Positions 37,441 through 46,779 of a DNA stretch of 64,000 bases are shown here, in pieces. The number at the start of each line of letters is the position of its first letter. Within the stretch, counting starts at the first letter, position 1. The notes below the pieces were generated by a model. The model made no database searches. It had not been told where the DNA came from and worked only from the letters and a program-made list of their open reading frames with translations. The position numbers were made by a program, and so were the translations under genes. Source of the stretch: an uncultured Methylococcaceae bacterium (GTDB taxonomy: Bacteria > Pseudomonadota > Gammaproteobacteria > Methylococcales > Methylomonadaceae); NCBI GenBank assembly GCA_913056195.1, contig CAJXMF010000002.1, forward strand, positions 1 through 64,000, written 5' to 3'.

Positions 37441-37953
37441 ATGGCTCGCTGGAAATCACCCCGCCCAAAATCCTCACCCTACATCACCGAACAAGGGTAT
37501 CAACGCCTGGAAACAGAGCTCAGCCAATTATGGGAAAAACGTAAATATGTAACTGCGGCATTAGCGGCGGCCGCAGCCGAAGGCGACCGCTCGGAAAATG
37601 CCGAATACATTTATCGCAAAAAGGAACTTCGCGGTATCGACCGGCGCATTCATTATCTGCAAAGACGGCTACCTTCTCTGACCGTCGTCAGGGAAGCGCC
37701 CGCAAATCAGGATCAGATATTTTTTGGTGCCTGGGTCACGCTGGAAAAAGAGAGTGGCGAAGAAGTGTGTTACCGCATCGTCGGTGCCGATGAGATCGAT
37801 GCAGAATGCGGCTATATCAGCCTTGACTCCCCGCTGGCGCAGGCGCTGCTGAAGAAAAGCTTTGATGATGAAGTCCGCATTAAAAGCGGCGATCATGCCG
37901 CTGTGCTTTACACTATTGTCGATATTGATTACAGCGCTCCGTCAACCACTTAA
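37441..37953 (+). CDS. greB: Transcription elongation factor GreB
   Basis: GreB rescues backtracked RNA polymerase by stimulating transcript cleavage. The 170-residue protein has the N-terminal coiled coil with the tip acidic residues in AAAAEGDRSENAEYIYRKKEL (split: AAEGDRSENAEY) and the C-terminal FKBP-like domain (YRIVGADEIDAECGYIS, SPLAQALL). The YITEQGYQRLETEL start and RRIHYLQRRL fit GreB better than GreA. Divergent from slyD by 71 bp. Confidence 0.94.
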   Translation: MARWKSPRPKSSPYITEQGYQRLETELSQLWEKRKYVTAALAAAAAEGDRSENAEYIYRKKELRGIDRRIHYLQRRLPSLTVVREAPANQDQIFFGAWVTLEKESGEEVCYRIVGADEIDAECGYISLDSPLAQALLKKSFDDEVRIKSGDHAAVLYTIVDIDYSAPSTT

Positions 37954-38266
37954 TGCATAGAGGCCACAATCGACAAAGGTTTTATAGATTTGCCTTTTCA
38001 GACCGTCGCAGTTTAGCCAAAAATAGTGGAAAACCTGTAGACTCAAAAATACCGTGCCGATACTTGTGACAAAATTCCTAATAAAATCTCAGCCATTTTT
38101 GTAAAAATACCGGACGTTGTCAGGATGGTATTTCTTCAGCAACAGCACATCAATAGGCTGTGACAAACCCGATGACAATGCTTCCTGAACAAGACATGGA
38201 AAGGATTTCCCGGATGCCCTGAATAGGTTATGATCACCATATTAATATTATGTGAGTTGACACACT
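37954..38266. other. 313-bp gap between greB and the Crp/Fnr gene
   Basis: No convincing reading frame, RNA gene or repeat is seen. Its last 35 bases contain an AT-rich imperfect palindrome CACCATATTAATATTATGTG (38235-38254), listed separately as a possible operator. AT content is higher than in the neighbouring genes. Confidence 0.6.
38235..38254 (+). promoter_or_regulatory. Imperfect palindrome in front of the Crp/Fnr gene
   Basis: CACCATATTAATATTATGTG has a perfect ATATTAATAT centre with CAC/GTG ends, 12 bp upstream of the ATG. It contains TATTAT, a possible -10 box. It could be an autoregulatory site of the downstream Crp/Fnr-type regulator; it does not match the FNR or Crp consensus well. 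Confidence 0.25.
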
Positions 38267-38932
38267 ATGAAGCACGAAAGCTTATGGAAACAACATTTCC
38301 CCGGTTTTGTCGCATGTCAGGATAAAAGTGTAAAAAGTTTAATGGAATCGGCTTCTTTAGTCACTATACCAGATGGCAAAAAACTGTTTTATCCCGGTAA
38401 AATATGCACAAACTACCTGCTATTACTCGAAGGTAAGGTTAAAGCACAACTGTTATCGGAAAACGGACGGGAAATCGTGCTTTATTATGTATCGCCCGGA
38501 GATTCCTGTATTTTGACCACATCGTGTCTTTTGGGGGAAAACGACTACCCTGCCGAAGGTATCAGCGAAGGCGAGGTCACTGCCTTTTTGATAACAGCCG
38601 CCACATTCCAGCGCTGCCTGGATCATTCCGCATTTTTTCGCGAATTTGTATTCAATAATTTCTCCAGCCGCCTGTCTCATGTGCTCAACCGCATGGAAAA
38701 CGTCCTGTTCGCCGGCATCGAACAACGCCTCGCCAAGACTTTACTTACCGATAACGAACCCGTCATTTCCAAAACACATCAAGAACTGGCAACTGAATTA
38801 GGCTCAGCCCGGGAGGTCATCTCGCGCCATCTCAAACGTTTTGAAAGTCAAGGCTGGGTAAAACTGAACCGCGGCACAATTGAAATTATACAAAGCAAGC
38901 CATTGCATAATTTGAGTGGCCAACCTGAGTAG
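38267..38932 (+). CDS. Crp/Fnr-family transcriptional regulator
   Basis: The 221-residue protein has a cyclic-nucleotide-type effector barrel (about 25-140: GKKLFYPGKICTNYLLLLEGKVKAQ in parts, VSPGDSCIL) and a C-terminal winged helix-turn-helix (about 165-210) with THQELATELGSAREVISRHL as recognition region. The N-terminus lacks the FNR cluster of cysteines, so direct oxygen sensing by an Fe-S cluster is not supported; single Cys residues at several places could be redox-active. Monocistronic. The target genes are not evident. Confidence 0.88.
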   Translation: MKHESLWKQHFPGFVACQDKSVKSLMESASLVTIPDGKKLFYPGKICTNYLLLLEGKVKAQLLSENGREIVLYYVSPGDSCILTTSCLLGENDYPAEGISEGEVTAFLITAATFQRCLDHSAFFREFVFNNFSSRLSHVLNRMENVLFAGIEQRLAKTLLTDNEPVISKTHQELATELGSAREVISRHLKRFESQGWVKLNRGTIEIIQSKPLHNLSGQPE

Positions 38933-38970
38933 CAGCAGACCAGCAGATGTCCGCTACTCAAAACAATCAG

Positions 38971-39138
38971 TTACTCACCTTGCTTTTTTTCATTACCGAT
39001 AAAATGCAATATTATAAAACCGATGATAAAGCCCATTAATGCTGCCATAACCAATGGTAATGCGAATGGAATATCATGATGATCTCTCATGTTCATTTGG
39101 AATACGGTTGAAAAAACACTCAGTATAAAATCTAACAT
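38971..39138 (-). CDS. Small single-helix membrane protein (55 aa)
   Basis: A 55-codon frame with a very good ribosome binding site (GAGGAGAGAGG, seven bases before the ATG at 39138). The product begins MLDFILSVFSTVFQ, has a polar centre MNMRDHHDIPF with two adjacent His, and then one strong membrane segment (LPLVMAALMGFIIGFIILHF) before the tail NEKKQGE. I do not recognise it. It lies between the Crp/Fnr gene (convergent) and the GGDEF-EAL remnant. Coding evidence is RBS, composition and membrane pattern; no homologue was searched. Confidence 0.6.
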   Translation of the reverse strand: MLDFILSVFSTVFQMNMRDHHDIPFALPLVMAALMGFIIGFIILHFIGNEKKQGE

Positions 39139-39248
39139 TTGCCTCTCTCCTCAAGAAAATCAGATAAATGGCAATAAACAGAATATGTTTAAAAGTCCAC
39201 GATGCCATACTACCTATTCTTGAAAACATCCTCAGTGACTTAGTCACC

Positions 39249-39555
39249 TTATTCCAAAAACGCCACAAAAACCTCTTTATCTAAAGGTCTGCTTTTATAA
39301 TAACCCTGGTAGCTATCACAGACTTTCTGCTGCAAAAAGTCTAACTGTTCAGCTGTTTCCACGCCCGTTATCTTTCGCCAGATACAGCGCCATATCGGCA
39401 TGATCCATCAATATCGCGGCGCTGGTTCCATGTTCAGGATAGACACAAATACCGATACTCGCCCCGATACGCACATCATCACTTTGTTCCAGTACAAAAG
39501 GAGCCGACAAGACGTTAACAATTTTCTCGGCGAGCCGTCCTATAGGGTAAGGCAA
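39249..39555 (-). pseudogene. Remnant of a GGDEF-EAL protein with internal deletion
   Basis: After the pilR stop, the minus strand reads IGRLAEKIVNVLSAPF, then VRIGASIGICVYPEHG and ADMALYLAKDNGRGN: the C-terminal part of a GGDEF (diguanylate cyclase) domain, missing the 5' end and the catalytic GGDEF itself. At the shared bases GGGCGTGGAAACAGCTGAA the frame shifts and the other frame continues GVETAEQLDFLQQKVCDSYQGYY and KSRPLDKEVFVAFLE-stop (two pieces), the very end of an EAL domain. A deletion with short homology has fused the two ends, losing the linker and most of EAL. It should be inactive. Confidence 0.82.
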
Positions 39556-39563
39556 GTAAATAA

Positions 39564-40904
39564 TCAATCCAGCCCCAGCTTTTTCAATCGATACCGAAAT
39601 GAGCGGAACGTTAAGCCTAATTGCTTTGCTGCCGCTGTTTTATTCCATCGGTTCTGCTCTAAAGCTTGTGTCAACATTTGCTTTTCAATACCTTCCAGAT
39701 AGTCTTCCAGTGATTGGACTGAGGCGTCGAACGATTCATCGGAAACCCTTTCTGCGCCGATGGGCAAATTCAGATCATCGACGTCAATGGTATCGCCATC
39801 ATACAGCGCCAGTGCGCGTTCCAATATATTCTCCAATTCCCGCACATTGCCCGGAAAGGGATAGTTCTGTAACATCTTAATCGCGCTATCGGTCAATTTT
39901 GGGGCGCTTATTTGATTATTTTTCGCCAGCTTGGTCAGTAAAAATTCAGCTAATTGCGGAATATCTGACGCGCGCTCACGCAAAGGCGGCAAATGCAGTT
40001 CAATCACATTCAAACGATAATATAAATCCTGTCTAAAATCGCCGTTCTGCACCATTTTGCGTAAATCTTTATGGGTTGCACTTAAAATACGAACATTCAC
40101 CGTCTCCTCGTTTTGCCCACCGACCGGCCGAACTTTCTTTTCCTGAATCGCACGTAACAATTTGACCTGTAATGACAACGGCAAATCGGCGATTTCATCG
40201 AGAAAAAGCGTGCCACCATCAGCCGCCTGAAATAACCCCTTCTTATCCGCTACGGCACCGGTAAAACTGCCTTTTTTATGGCCAAAAAACTCACTTTCCA
40301 TCAATTCATGTGGAATAGAGCCACAGTTGACTGCAACAAAAGCACATTCACTTTTCGGGCTTTGCTGATGAATCAAACGGGCAACCAGCTCTTTACCTGA
40401 TCCAGATTCCCCACTGATATAAACCGGTGCCTGGCTACGTGCCAGTTTTTGGATTTTTGATCGAATGTCGCACATAACCTGCGAGTCACCGAGTAAAGTA
40501 TCGCGCATACGGCGATCTTTACCTTTCTGTTCCGGCTCTGAGAGCTGCAGGGCATTCTTTACCAGTTGCCGCAACGCGGGTAAATCAACAGGCTTGGATA
40601 AAAAATCAAATGCGCCCAGCTTCATCGCTCTAACCGCAATATCCATGCTGCCGAACGCTGTAATCACAATAACCGGCACCTGACTGTCATTCGCCTGTAA
40701 CGATTCCACTAATGCCAGGCCATCACCATCGGGCAGCTTCATATCGGTTAAACACAAATCAAAAGCATAGCGCCCCAATAACTGCTTGGCTTCCGCAATC
40801 GTCGCGGCACAATGTGCTTCAACCCCCATTCGGGATAGCGTTATATTCAACAATTCCCGAATATCGGGTTCATCATCAACGATTAAAGTCAGTGGTTTAT
40901 TCAT
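39564..40904 (-). CDS. pilR: Sigma-54-dependent response regulator, PilR type
   Basis: The 446-residue protein has a receiver domain (about 1-120; phospho-acceptor Asp in LTDMKLPDG), an AAA+ domain (about 145-370; Walker A GESGSGKE, GAFTGA loop present as GSFTGA, Walker B GGTLFLDEIADL) and a Fis-type helix-turn-helix at the end (NKTAAAKQLGLTFRSFRYRL). Sequence and partner match PilR, which activates pilin transcription with sigma-54. It overlaps the kinase gene by ATGA. The change of Ala to Ser in the GAFTGA loop is seen in many PilR-like proteins to my knowledge. pilA is not in the window. Confidence 0.88.
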   Translation of the reverse strand: MNKPLTLIVDDEPDIRELLNITLSRMGVEAHCAATIAEAKQLLGRYAFDLCLTDMKLPDGDGLALVESLQANDSQVPVIVITAFGSMDIAVRAMKLGAFDFLSKPVDLPALRQLVKNALQLSEPEQKGKDRRMRDTLLGDSQVMCDIRSKIQKLARSQAPVYISGESGSGKELVARLIHQQSPKSECAFVAVNCGSIPHELMESEFFGHKKGSFTGAVADKKGLFQAADGGTLFLDEIADLPLSLQVKLLRAIQEKKVRPVGGQNEETVNVRILSATHKDLRKMVQNGDFRQDLYYRLNVIELHLPPLRERASDIPQLAEFLLTKLAKNNQISAPKLTDSAIKMLQNYPFPGNVRELENILERALALYDGDTIDVDDLNLPIGAERVSDESFDASVQSLEDYLEGIEKQMLTQALEQNRWNKTAAAKQLGLTFRSFRYRLKKLGLD

Positions 40905-42520
40905 ACATCAAGTGTCTGTTGCCGTGCGTTTATGACAGTCAAAGTAAAATCATTGTTATGATTCTGATAAGTATAGTTTAATCGAGCCTGATTCAGTGCG
41001 GCTAATTCACGAGAAATATATAGCCCTAAACCTGTTCCACTTGTCGAGGTTGTAAAAAACGGTTCAAACAAATGTTGCTGCACCTGTTCATCAATTTCAG
41101 GCCCTGGGTTCATCACATGAATCTGCACTTTATCTTGCGCCAGTGTAACGTCGATCAAGACCGGCTGCGTATCATCCCCATATTTCAAAGCATTACGACA
41201 AAGATTGGACAATATCTGGCGCAAATGCCCTTCATCCATCTCAATTTTTATATTGCCCGCCGCGATATTAATCTTTATGGCGCGAGCCGTTTCCAGCTCT
41301 TCCCGTAAATTGTTAACAAAATCAGACAGCCACTGCTCAAGATGTATCGTCGTTTTCCGAGATATTGTTCGCCGTGACAAATGCAAAATAGACTCAATAA
41401 TGTCATTCACCCGTTGACTATGGGTATGAATAATTTCAGTCAATCGCTGATCCTCGGGTGACAGGCCCGGGGCTTCTGACAATAATTGAGCCGCATGGCT
41501 GATAGCGCCTAACGGGTTTCTGATTTCATGTGCCATACTGGCCGTTAAACGGCCTAGAGAGGCGAGCTTACTTTGCTGCAAGCGCTGATTGTATAAGGCA
41601 ATATCCTCCAGAATGAGCATATAGAATGTATTTTCAGCTATTTTAAGACGCGAGAAACGAACCTGTACTTCATTGCCACAACTTAGCATCACAATTTTAA
41701 AATCGTCTTCAGGTTGTCGCTGCCACTGCTGTAATGCCTGTGCCAGATTTTTTTCCTGAGCACTCAATTTTCCAGCCAAATGATGATGTTGCAATAAGTG
41801 TGCGAGCGCCTGATTATACAATTCAACTCTGGCGTTAATATCCAGAATCAAAATGCCGCTTTGCATAGATTGAATGATATGCTGGTTTAACTCTTCCAGC
41901 TGTACAATGGTTTTTTGCCGTTCATGTGCCAATAATTCAGAGCGCTCAGTACGTTGCGCCATGACCACCGAAAGCAAGGCAATGGTAAAATACGATGCGC
42001 CCAACATGCCGGAATAGGTTAAACTGGATGTTGACGCGTTATTGTGCAAAATGTCGTAAACCTGTTCGAATAAAACCGCAAGACTGGCCAATGCGGCGAA
42101 TAAAAAAGCACAACGCCCGCCCACCAGCATGCCACCGGCAGCAATCGAAATAACCAGCAAAATACCAATTCCGCTGGTGACTCCACCGCAGGCATGCATC
42201 AACAACGTGAGACAAATAATATCTATAAAAATAGTGATTTGTGCTTGCGTCGTATAGGATATTTTGCGCCATAAAATCAACACGCCTGACAGCAAAATCA
42301 AAATAAAATATAATCCGCCAACATTAAAATACAAAGGCCGGTCCAACATCTTCAGACTATCAGCCAGTGACGGGCTAAAATACAGCCCTATAATCACGAT
42401 GGCCGTCAGAAAGCGATAGATGAAAAATATTTTCAACAGCGCCCAGGCCTGTTCAACAGGAATACCGTATTTTTTTGAAAATGGGCACGGATACACGGTT
42501 GACGACATGTCAGAATTCAT
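40901..42520 (-). CDS. pilS: Sensor histidine kinase, PilS type
   Basis: The 539-residue protein has six predicted membrane helices (about 30-190), as in PilS, followed by a PAS-like domain (about 205-310), a dimerisation domain with phospho-acceptor His in SMAHEIRNPLGAISHAAQLL, and an ATPase domain with N box NLCRNALKYGD and G box GTGLGLYISREL. PilS senses pilin in the membrane and controls PilR phosphorylation. Transcribed first in the pilSR operon; 128 bp separate it from the divergent sucC gene. Confidence 0.87.
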   Translation of the reverse strand: MNSDMSSTVYPCPFSKKYGIPVEQAWALLKIFFIYRFLTAIVIIGLYFSPSLADSLKMLDRPLYFNVGGLYFILILLSGVLILWRKISYTTQAQITIFIDIICLTLLMHACGGVTSGIGILLVISIAAGGMLVGGRCAFLFAALASLAVLFEQVYDILHNNASTSSLTYSGMLGASYFTIALLSVVMAQRTERSELLAHERQKTIVQLEELNQHIIQSMQSGILILDINARVELYNQALAHLLQHHHLAGKLSAQEKNLAQALQQWQRQPEDDFKIVMLSCGNEVQVRFSRLKIAENTFYMLILEDIALYNQRLQQSKLASLGRLTASMAHEIRNPLGAISHAAQLLSEAPGLSPEDQRLTEIIHTHSQRVNDIIESILHLSRRTISRKTTIHLEQWLSDFVNNLREELETARAIKINIAAGNIKIEMDEGHLRQILSNLCRNALKYGDDTQPVLIDVTLAQDKVQIHVMNPGPEIDEQVQQHLFEPFFTTSTSGTGLGLYISRELAALNQARLNYTYQNHNNDFTLTVINARQQTLDV

Positions 42521-42648
42521 ATCTTAAGTCTTGTTTTATTGAAGTTGAGCGAGTATAAACTTTGTGAAATCTCTGCGTTAAGCATAACATCATCTCCCCC
42601 GCTTAAGCGTTAAAAGAGAGCAACGCTAACACCCGAATCGGAGTTCCA

Positions 42649-43821
42649 ATGAATATACACGAATATCAGGCAAAACAGTTGTTCCGAGACTATGGCATTC
42701 CCACTCCCGAGGGTGCCGTTGCCCAATCGCCTGAACAGGCGCAGGAGATTACCCGTCACGCTGACGACCATGACTGGGTCATCAAGGCTCAGGTTCATGC
42801 CGGGGCACGCGGTAAAGCCGGCGGCGTTAAATTTGCAAGCACGCCAGAGCAGGTTGTTGAATACACAAAACAGCTGCTCGGCACACGCCTGATAACCCAT
42901 CAAACCGATGCCCGGGGATTACCCGTTAATCATGTCCTGATTGAAGCCGGCACGGCGATCAAAAATGAGTATTACTTAAGTCTGTTGCTTGACCGTAAAG
43001 CGGAAAAGCTGTTATTTGTCGCCTCTGCAGCCGGCGGCATGGATATTGAAGCGGTGGCCGCACAAACACCGGACAAGATTATTGAAACCCATGTTCACCC
43101 TGCAGCCGGCCTTCAAGCCTACCAATGCCGTAAAGTTGCCAAGGCCTTAGACCTTTTAAACAAAGACTCAAGCAAACAACTCGCCCAGATCATGAACGGC
43201 ATGGTTAATCTGTTTATTGACAAAGACGCCAGCCAAATTGAAATTAACCCGCTGGTTGAAACAGAAAACGGGCAACTGTTAGCGCTGGACGCCAAAATCA
43301 ATTTCGATGATAACGCCCTCCCCGCCCATGCCGATATTCAAGCCCTGCGCGATCCGGAACAGGAAGATGCCACAGAAATCAAAGCCAGGCAATTTGATTT
43401 AAGCTATGTCACGCTCGATGGCAATATTGGCTGCATGGTCAATGGTGCAGGCCTTGCGATGGCAACTATGGACCTGATAAAACTCAAAGGCGGACAACCG
43501 GCTAATTTCCTTGATGTCGGCGGCGGCACCGATGCCAAAAAAGTCGCCGAAGCCTTTAAACTGATTCTGTCGGACAACAAGGTCAAAGCGGTACTGGTGA
43601 ATATTTTCGGTGGCATCGTGCAATGCAATCTCATTGCCGAAGGCATTATCGCCGCAACCAAAGAACTGCACTTAAACCTGCCTGTTGTCGTTCGTCTGGA
43701 AGGTACCAACGCCCAGCAAGGACTGGACCTGCTCAATACATCCGGCCTGGGCCTGACGGTTTGTGAAGACTTGAATCAGGCCGCCGAACAGGTTGTCGCA
43801 TTAGCCGGAGAACACGCATGA
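42649..43821 (+). CDS. sucC: Succinyl-CoA synthetase (ADP-forming) beta subunit
   Basis: The 390-residue protein has the ATP-grasp domain ([32 protein letters not shown]) and C-terminal CoA-ligase domain ([50 protein letters not shown]), forming the nucleotide-binding half of succinate-CoA ligase. Malate-CoA ligase (MtkA) of serine-cycle methylotrophs is very similar. Details such as [13 protein letters not shown] and the longer agreement with enteric SucC made me prefer SucC; substrate cannot be settled by eye. Overlaps sucD by ATGA. Confidence 0.85.
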   Translation: MNIHEYQAKQLFRDYGIPTPEGAVAQSPEQAQEITRHADDHDWVIKAQVHAGARGKAGGVKFASTPEQVVEYTKQLLGTRLITHQTDARGLPVNHVLIEAGTAIKNEYYLSLLLDRKAEKLLFVASAAGGMDIEAVAAQTPDKIIETHVHPAAGLQAYQCRKVAKALDLLNKDSSKQLAQIMNGMVNLFIDKDASQIEINPLVETENGQLLALDAKINFDDNALPAHADIQALRDPEQEDATEIKARQFDLSYVTLDGNIGCMVNGAGLAMATMDLIKLKGGQPANFLDVGGGTDAKKVAEAFKLILSDNKVKAVLVNIFGGIVQCNLIAEGIIAATKELHLNLPVVVRLEGTNAQQGLDLLNTSGLGLTVCEDLNQAAEQVVALAGEHA

Positions 43822-44684
43822 GTATTCTGATTAACCAGCAAACCAAAGTTATTTGCCAAGGATTCACCGGTAAACAAGGGACATTTCATTCCAAACAAAT
43901 GCTGGACTATGGTACACGCCTGGTTGGCGGCGTGACCCCAGGCCGCGGTGGCCAGCAACATTTAGGACAACCGGTTTTTGATACGGTCGATGACGCCGTT
44001 AAAACCACCGGAGCCAGTGCCAGTGTTATTTATGTCCCGCCTTTTTTTGCGGCCGATGCCATCCTCGAAGCCGTCGATGCCGGCATAAAATTAATTATCT
44101 GTATTACCGAAGGTATTCCCGTATTGCACATGCTTAAAGTCAAAGCGGCCATGCAAGGTAGCGATGCATTATTAGTCGGCCCTAACTGTCCCGGCGTCAT
44201 CACGCCCGGGAAATGCAAAATCGGTATCATGCCGGCCCATATTCATCAAGCGGGCAAAATTGGTATTGTTTCCCGGTCAGGCACCTTGACCTATGAAGCC
44301 GTATTTCAGACCACACAACAGGGTTTAGGCCAATCGACCTGCGTCGGTATCGGCGGCGACCCACTGCATGGCATGAACTTTATTGATGTCTTGAGTCGCT
44401 TTCAGGACGACCCGCAAACCGAAGGCATTATCATGGTTGGTGAAATTGGTGGCAGCGAAGAAGAAGAAGCGGCTGACTATATCCGCGCCAACGTGACCAA
44501 ACCGGTCGTCGCCTATATTACGGGCCGTACCGCACCGCCGGGAAAACGCATGGGCCATGCCGGTGCCATCGTCACGGGCAACAAAGGCACCGCTGTCAGC
44601 AAAGTCAATGCCCTGAAATCTGCCGGTGTTGAAGTGGTTGACTCCCCGGGCGACCTCGGCAGTGCCATCGTTGATTATGTATAA
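43818..44684 (+). CDS. sucD: Succinyl-CoA synthetase (ADP-forming) alpha subunit
   Basis: The 288-residue protein binds CoA through a Rossmann domain ([20 protein letters not shown] in part, [10 protein letters not shown]) and has the phosphorylated active-site His in the C-terminal half ([17 protein letters not shown]). [19 protein letters not shown] and [15 protein letters not shown] are family landmarks. It forms the enzyme with SucC, and the gene pair is cotranscribed. The alternative malate-CoA ligase reading (MtkB) is less like this sequence, for example GPNCPG and [11 protein letters not shown] rather than the Mtk forms. Confidence 0.85.
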   Translation: MSILINQQTKVICQGFTGKQGTFHSKQMLDYGTRLVGGVTPGRGGQQHLGQPVFDTVDDAVKTTGASASVIYVPPFFAADAILEAVDAGIKLIICITEGIPVLHMLKVKAAMQGSDALLVGPNCPGVITPGKCKIGIMPAHIHQAGKIGIVSRSGTLTYEAVFQTTQQGLGQSTCVGIGGDPLHGMNFIDVLSRFQDDPQTEGIIMVGEIGGSEEEEAADYIRANVTKPVVAYITGRTAPPGKRMGHAGAIVTGNKGTAVSKVNALKSAGVEVVDSPGDLGSAIVDYV

Positions 44685-44747
44685 TACAGCTTGATGATGA
44701 GGACTCTACTATCGTCTCCATCGACAACCTTTAATTGACATCAATCA

Positions 44748-46370
44748 ATGACGCTACGCATTGCACTCGCCCAAATAAATACTACCGTCGGCGATTTTGA
44801 CGGTAATGTCGCCAGGCTCATCGACGCCGCCCATCAGGCTCGGGATCATCAACACGCCGACCTGGTGGTTTTTCCGGAATTGACGATAACAGGTTATCCA
44901 CCGGAAGATCTGCTGTTCAGACCCGATTTTATCGATCGCGCCTGGGATAACGTACAACGACTTTGTCAATCCGTGTCCGATATGAGTCTGGTTATCGGCT
45001 TTCCGCAGCGGCAAGACAACAAACTCTATAACAGCGCGGCCTTTATCCGCAATGGAAAAATCGAAGCGCTTTATCACAAACAAAAGCTCCCTAATTACGG
45101 TGTATTTGATGAACAACGCTATTTTGCAGCGGGCAATAAGCCTTGCCTGTTCCACTATAAAAACACCACATTGGCGCTGACCATCTGTGAAGATATCTGG
45201 CACAACGATGTCGTCCGCGCCAACAAGGCTGCCGGTGCCGACATTATCCTGACCCTCAACGCATCGCCTTTTCATGCGGGCAAAATTCACCAGCGCGAAC
45301 AGGTGGTCTGCGATCAGGCGAAAGCCAATCACGTCGCCATCGTTTACGTTAATCAGATCGGCGGCCAGGATGAACTGGTCTTTGATGGCGCATCGTTCGT
45401 CACCGACGCCAACGGCCAGGTCATCTTCCGGGCACACGAGTTTGAAGAACACATCAGCACCATTGAGTTTGCCAACCGAACCCCGCAACCTGCAGACTGC
45501 GCACCGCTCTATCAACCGGTCGCCAGTGAATACAAAGCCTTGGTGCTCGGTGTCAAAGATTATGTGCGCAAGAATGGTTTTAAGGGCGCGTTGCTGGGCT
45601 TGTCGGGCGGCATTGATTCTGCACTGGTACTGGCCATTGCCGTTGATGCGCTGGGCGCGGACAATGTGGAGGCGGTATTGATGCCATCGCGCTATACCCA
45701 GGATATGAGTAATGAAGACGCCATCCAGGAAGCCCGCGCCTTAGGCGTCAATTATCACATTATTCCAATAGAGCCTGCCGTCACCGCTTTCAATGAAATG
45801 CTAAGGCCAATCTTTGCAGACCAGGCAAAAGATACCACCGAAGAAAATATCCAGGCGCGTTGTCGCGGTATTATTCTCATGGCCTTATCTAACAAACACG
45901 GAAAATTACTGCTGACAACAGGCAACAAAAGCGAAATGAGTGTAGGCTACGCCACCTTATATGGCGATATGGCCGGCGGCTTTGCGCCGATTAAGGATGT
46001 GCCCAAATTACTGGTTTACAAGCTCGCAGAATATCGCAACCAGCTTTCTGCCGTCATTCCACAACGGGTTATTGACCGGCCACCGTCTGCCGAACTGGCG
46101 CCTGACCAGATCGATGCCGACTCACTCCCGCCCTATGATGTTCTCGATCCCATTCTGGAAATGTATGTGGAGCAGGATAAATCCGCCGCTGACATCATTG
46201 CCGCAGGATTTAACCCGGCCGATGTTGAACGCACCATTTCGCTTGTCGATCGCAATGAATACAAACGCCGTCAGGCACCGCCGGGCGTACGCATCACACC
46301 ACGCGCCTTCGGCCGAGATCGACGCTATCCCCTGGCATCTGCCTATCGCGGCACACAAATCCTGAAATAA
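44748..46370 (+). CDS. nadE: NAD+ synthase, glutamine-hydrolysing
   Basis: NadE amidates nicotinate adenine dinucleotide to NAD+. The 540-residue protein joins an N-terminal nitrilase-type glutaminase (catalytic Glu in FPELTITGYPPEDLL, Lys in YHKQKLPNYGVFDE, Cys in LTICEDIWHND) to a C-terminal synthetase with the PP-loop GLSGGIDSALVLAI and TTGNKSEMSVGYATLYGD. This two-domain form uses glutamine directly. It follows sucD by 63 bp and precedes a SemiSWEET gene by 5 bp. Confidence 0.96.
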   Translation: MTLRIALAQINTTVGDFDGNVARLIDAAHQARDHQHADLVVFPELTITGYPPEDLLFRPDFIDRAWDNVQRLCQSVSDMSLVIGFPQRQDNKLYNSAAFIRNGKIEALYHKQKLPNYGVFDEQRYFAAGNKPCLFHYKNTTLALTICEDIWHNDVVRANKAAGADIILTLNASPFHAGKIHQREQVVCDQAKANHVAIVYVNQIGGQDELVFDGASFVTDANGQVIFRAHEFEEHISTIEFANRTPQPADCAPLYQPVASEYKALVLGVKDYVRKNGFKGALLGLSGGIDSALVLAIAVDALGADNVEAVLMPSRYTQDMSNEDAIQEARALGVNYHIIPIEPAVTAFNEMLRPIFADQAKDTTEENIQARCRGIILMALSNKHGKLLLTTGNKSEMSVGYATLYGDMAGGFAPIKDVPKLLVYKLAEYRNQLSAVIPQRVIDRPPSAELAPDQIDADSLPPYDVLDPILEMYVEQDKSAADIIAAGFNPADVERTISLVDRNEYKRRQAPPGVRITPRAFGRDRRYPLASAYRGTQILK

Positions 46371-46375
46371 TCCTG

Positions 46376-46645
46376 ATGTTTAACCTAACACCCGAAATTA
46401 TTGGCTATATCGCCGCCACATTGACGACCACATCGTTTTTGCCACAGGCCATCATGACGATAAAAACACGCAACACCGATTCACTCTCTCTCGGCATGTA
46501 TTCTGCTTTCACCTTAGGCGTTCTGCTGTGGCTAATTTATGGGCTGAAAATTGGTGATAACGCCATTATTTTCGCAAACGCCATCACCCTGCTGTTAGCA
46601 GGCTTAATCTTATTCATCAAATTGCTTAACGGCTTCAAAAAGTAA
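46376..46645 (+). CDS. SemiSWEET-type sugar transporter (PQ-loop)
   Basis: The 89-residue protein has three membrane helices and the conserved PQ motif in TSFLPQAIMTIKTRNTDSLS, typical of SemiSWEET proteins, which dimerise to make a sugar pathway. Start ATG is 5 bp after the nadE stop, so it is cotranscribed with nadE. Substrate unknown; a sucrose or other sugar uptake link to NAD synthesis is not obvious, so the pairing may be incidental. Confidence 0.85.
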   Translation: MFNLTPEIIGYIAATLTTTSFLPQAIMTIKTRNTDSLSLGMYSAFTLGVLLWLIYGLKIGDNAIIFANAITLLLAGLILFIKLLNGFKK

Positions 46646-46720
46646 ACCGAGCTTCCTTGTATGTATGATTAACTTTCACTCAAGACAGCTCCGAAGCCTG
46701 AGCATAATAACGAGCAATCC

Positions 46721-46758
46721 GTAGGATGGATAAGCGCAGCGCAGCGCATCCACCCTAC
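46721..46758. repeat. Imperfect palindromic repeat (GTAGGATGGATAAGCGC family)
   Basis: GTAGGATGG-ATAAGCGC and GCGCATCC-ACCCTAC face each other around GCAGCGCA. This unit (GTAGGATGGATaagCGC...GCGCATCCaCCCTAC) occurs between genes in many proteobacterial genomes. Here it stands between the SemiSWEET gene and the convergent adaptor gene, where it could also act as a transcription end. Confidence 0.8.
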
Positions 46759-46779
46759 AAGACTGGGCTCGATTATGAG

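Noticed and set aside
39074-39268. 64-codon frame between the GGDEF-EAL remnant and the 55-aa protein
   Set aside because: It has no ribosome binding site with good spacing and overlaps the excellent RBS and first third of the 55-aa gene in another frame.
42649-44684. Malate-CoA ligase (mtkAB) instead of sucCD
   Set aside because: Attractive in a methylotroph with serine-glyoxylate aminotransferase, but the sequence details agree better with enteric SucC and SucD than with the MtkA/MtkB I remember, and no other serine-cycle gene is adjacent. A phylogeny could reverse this.
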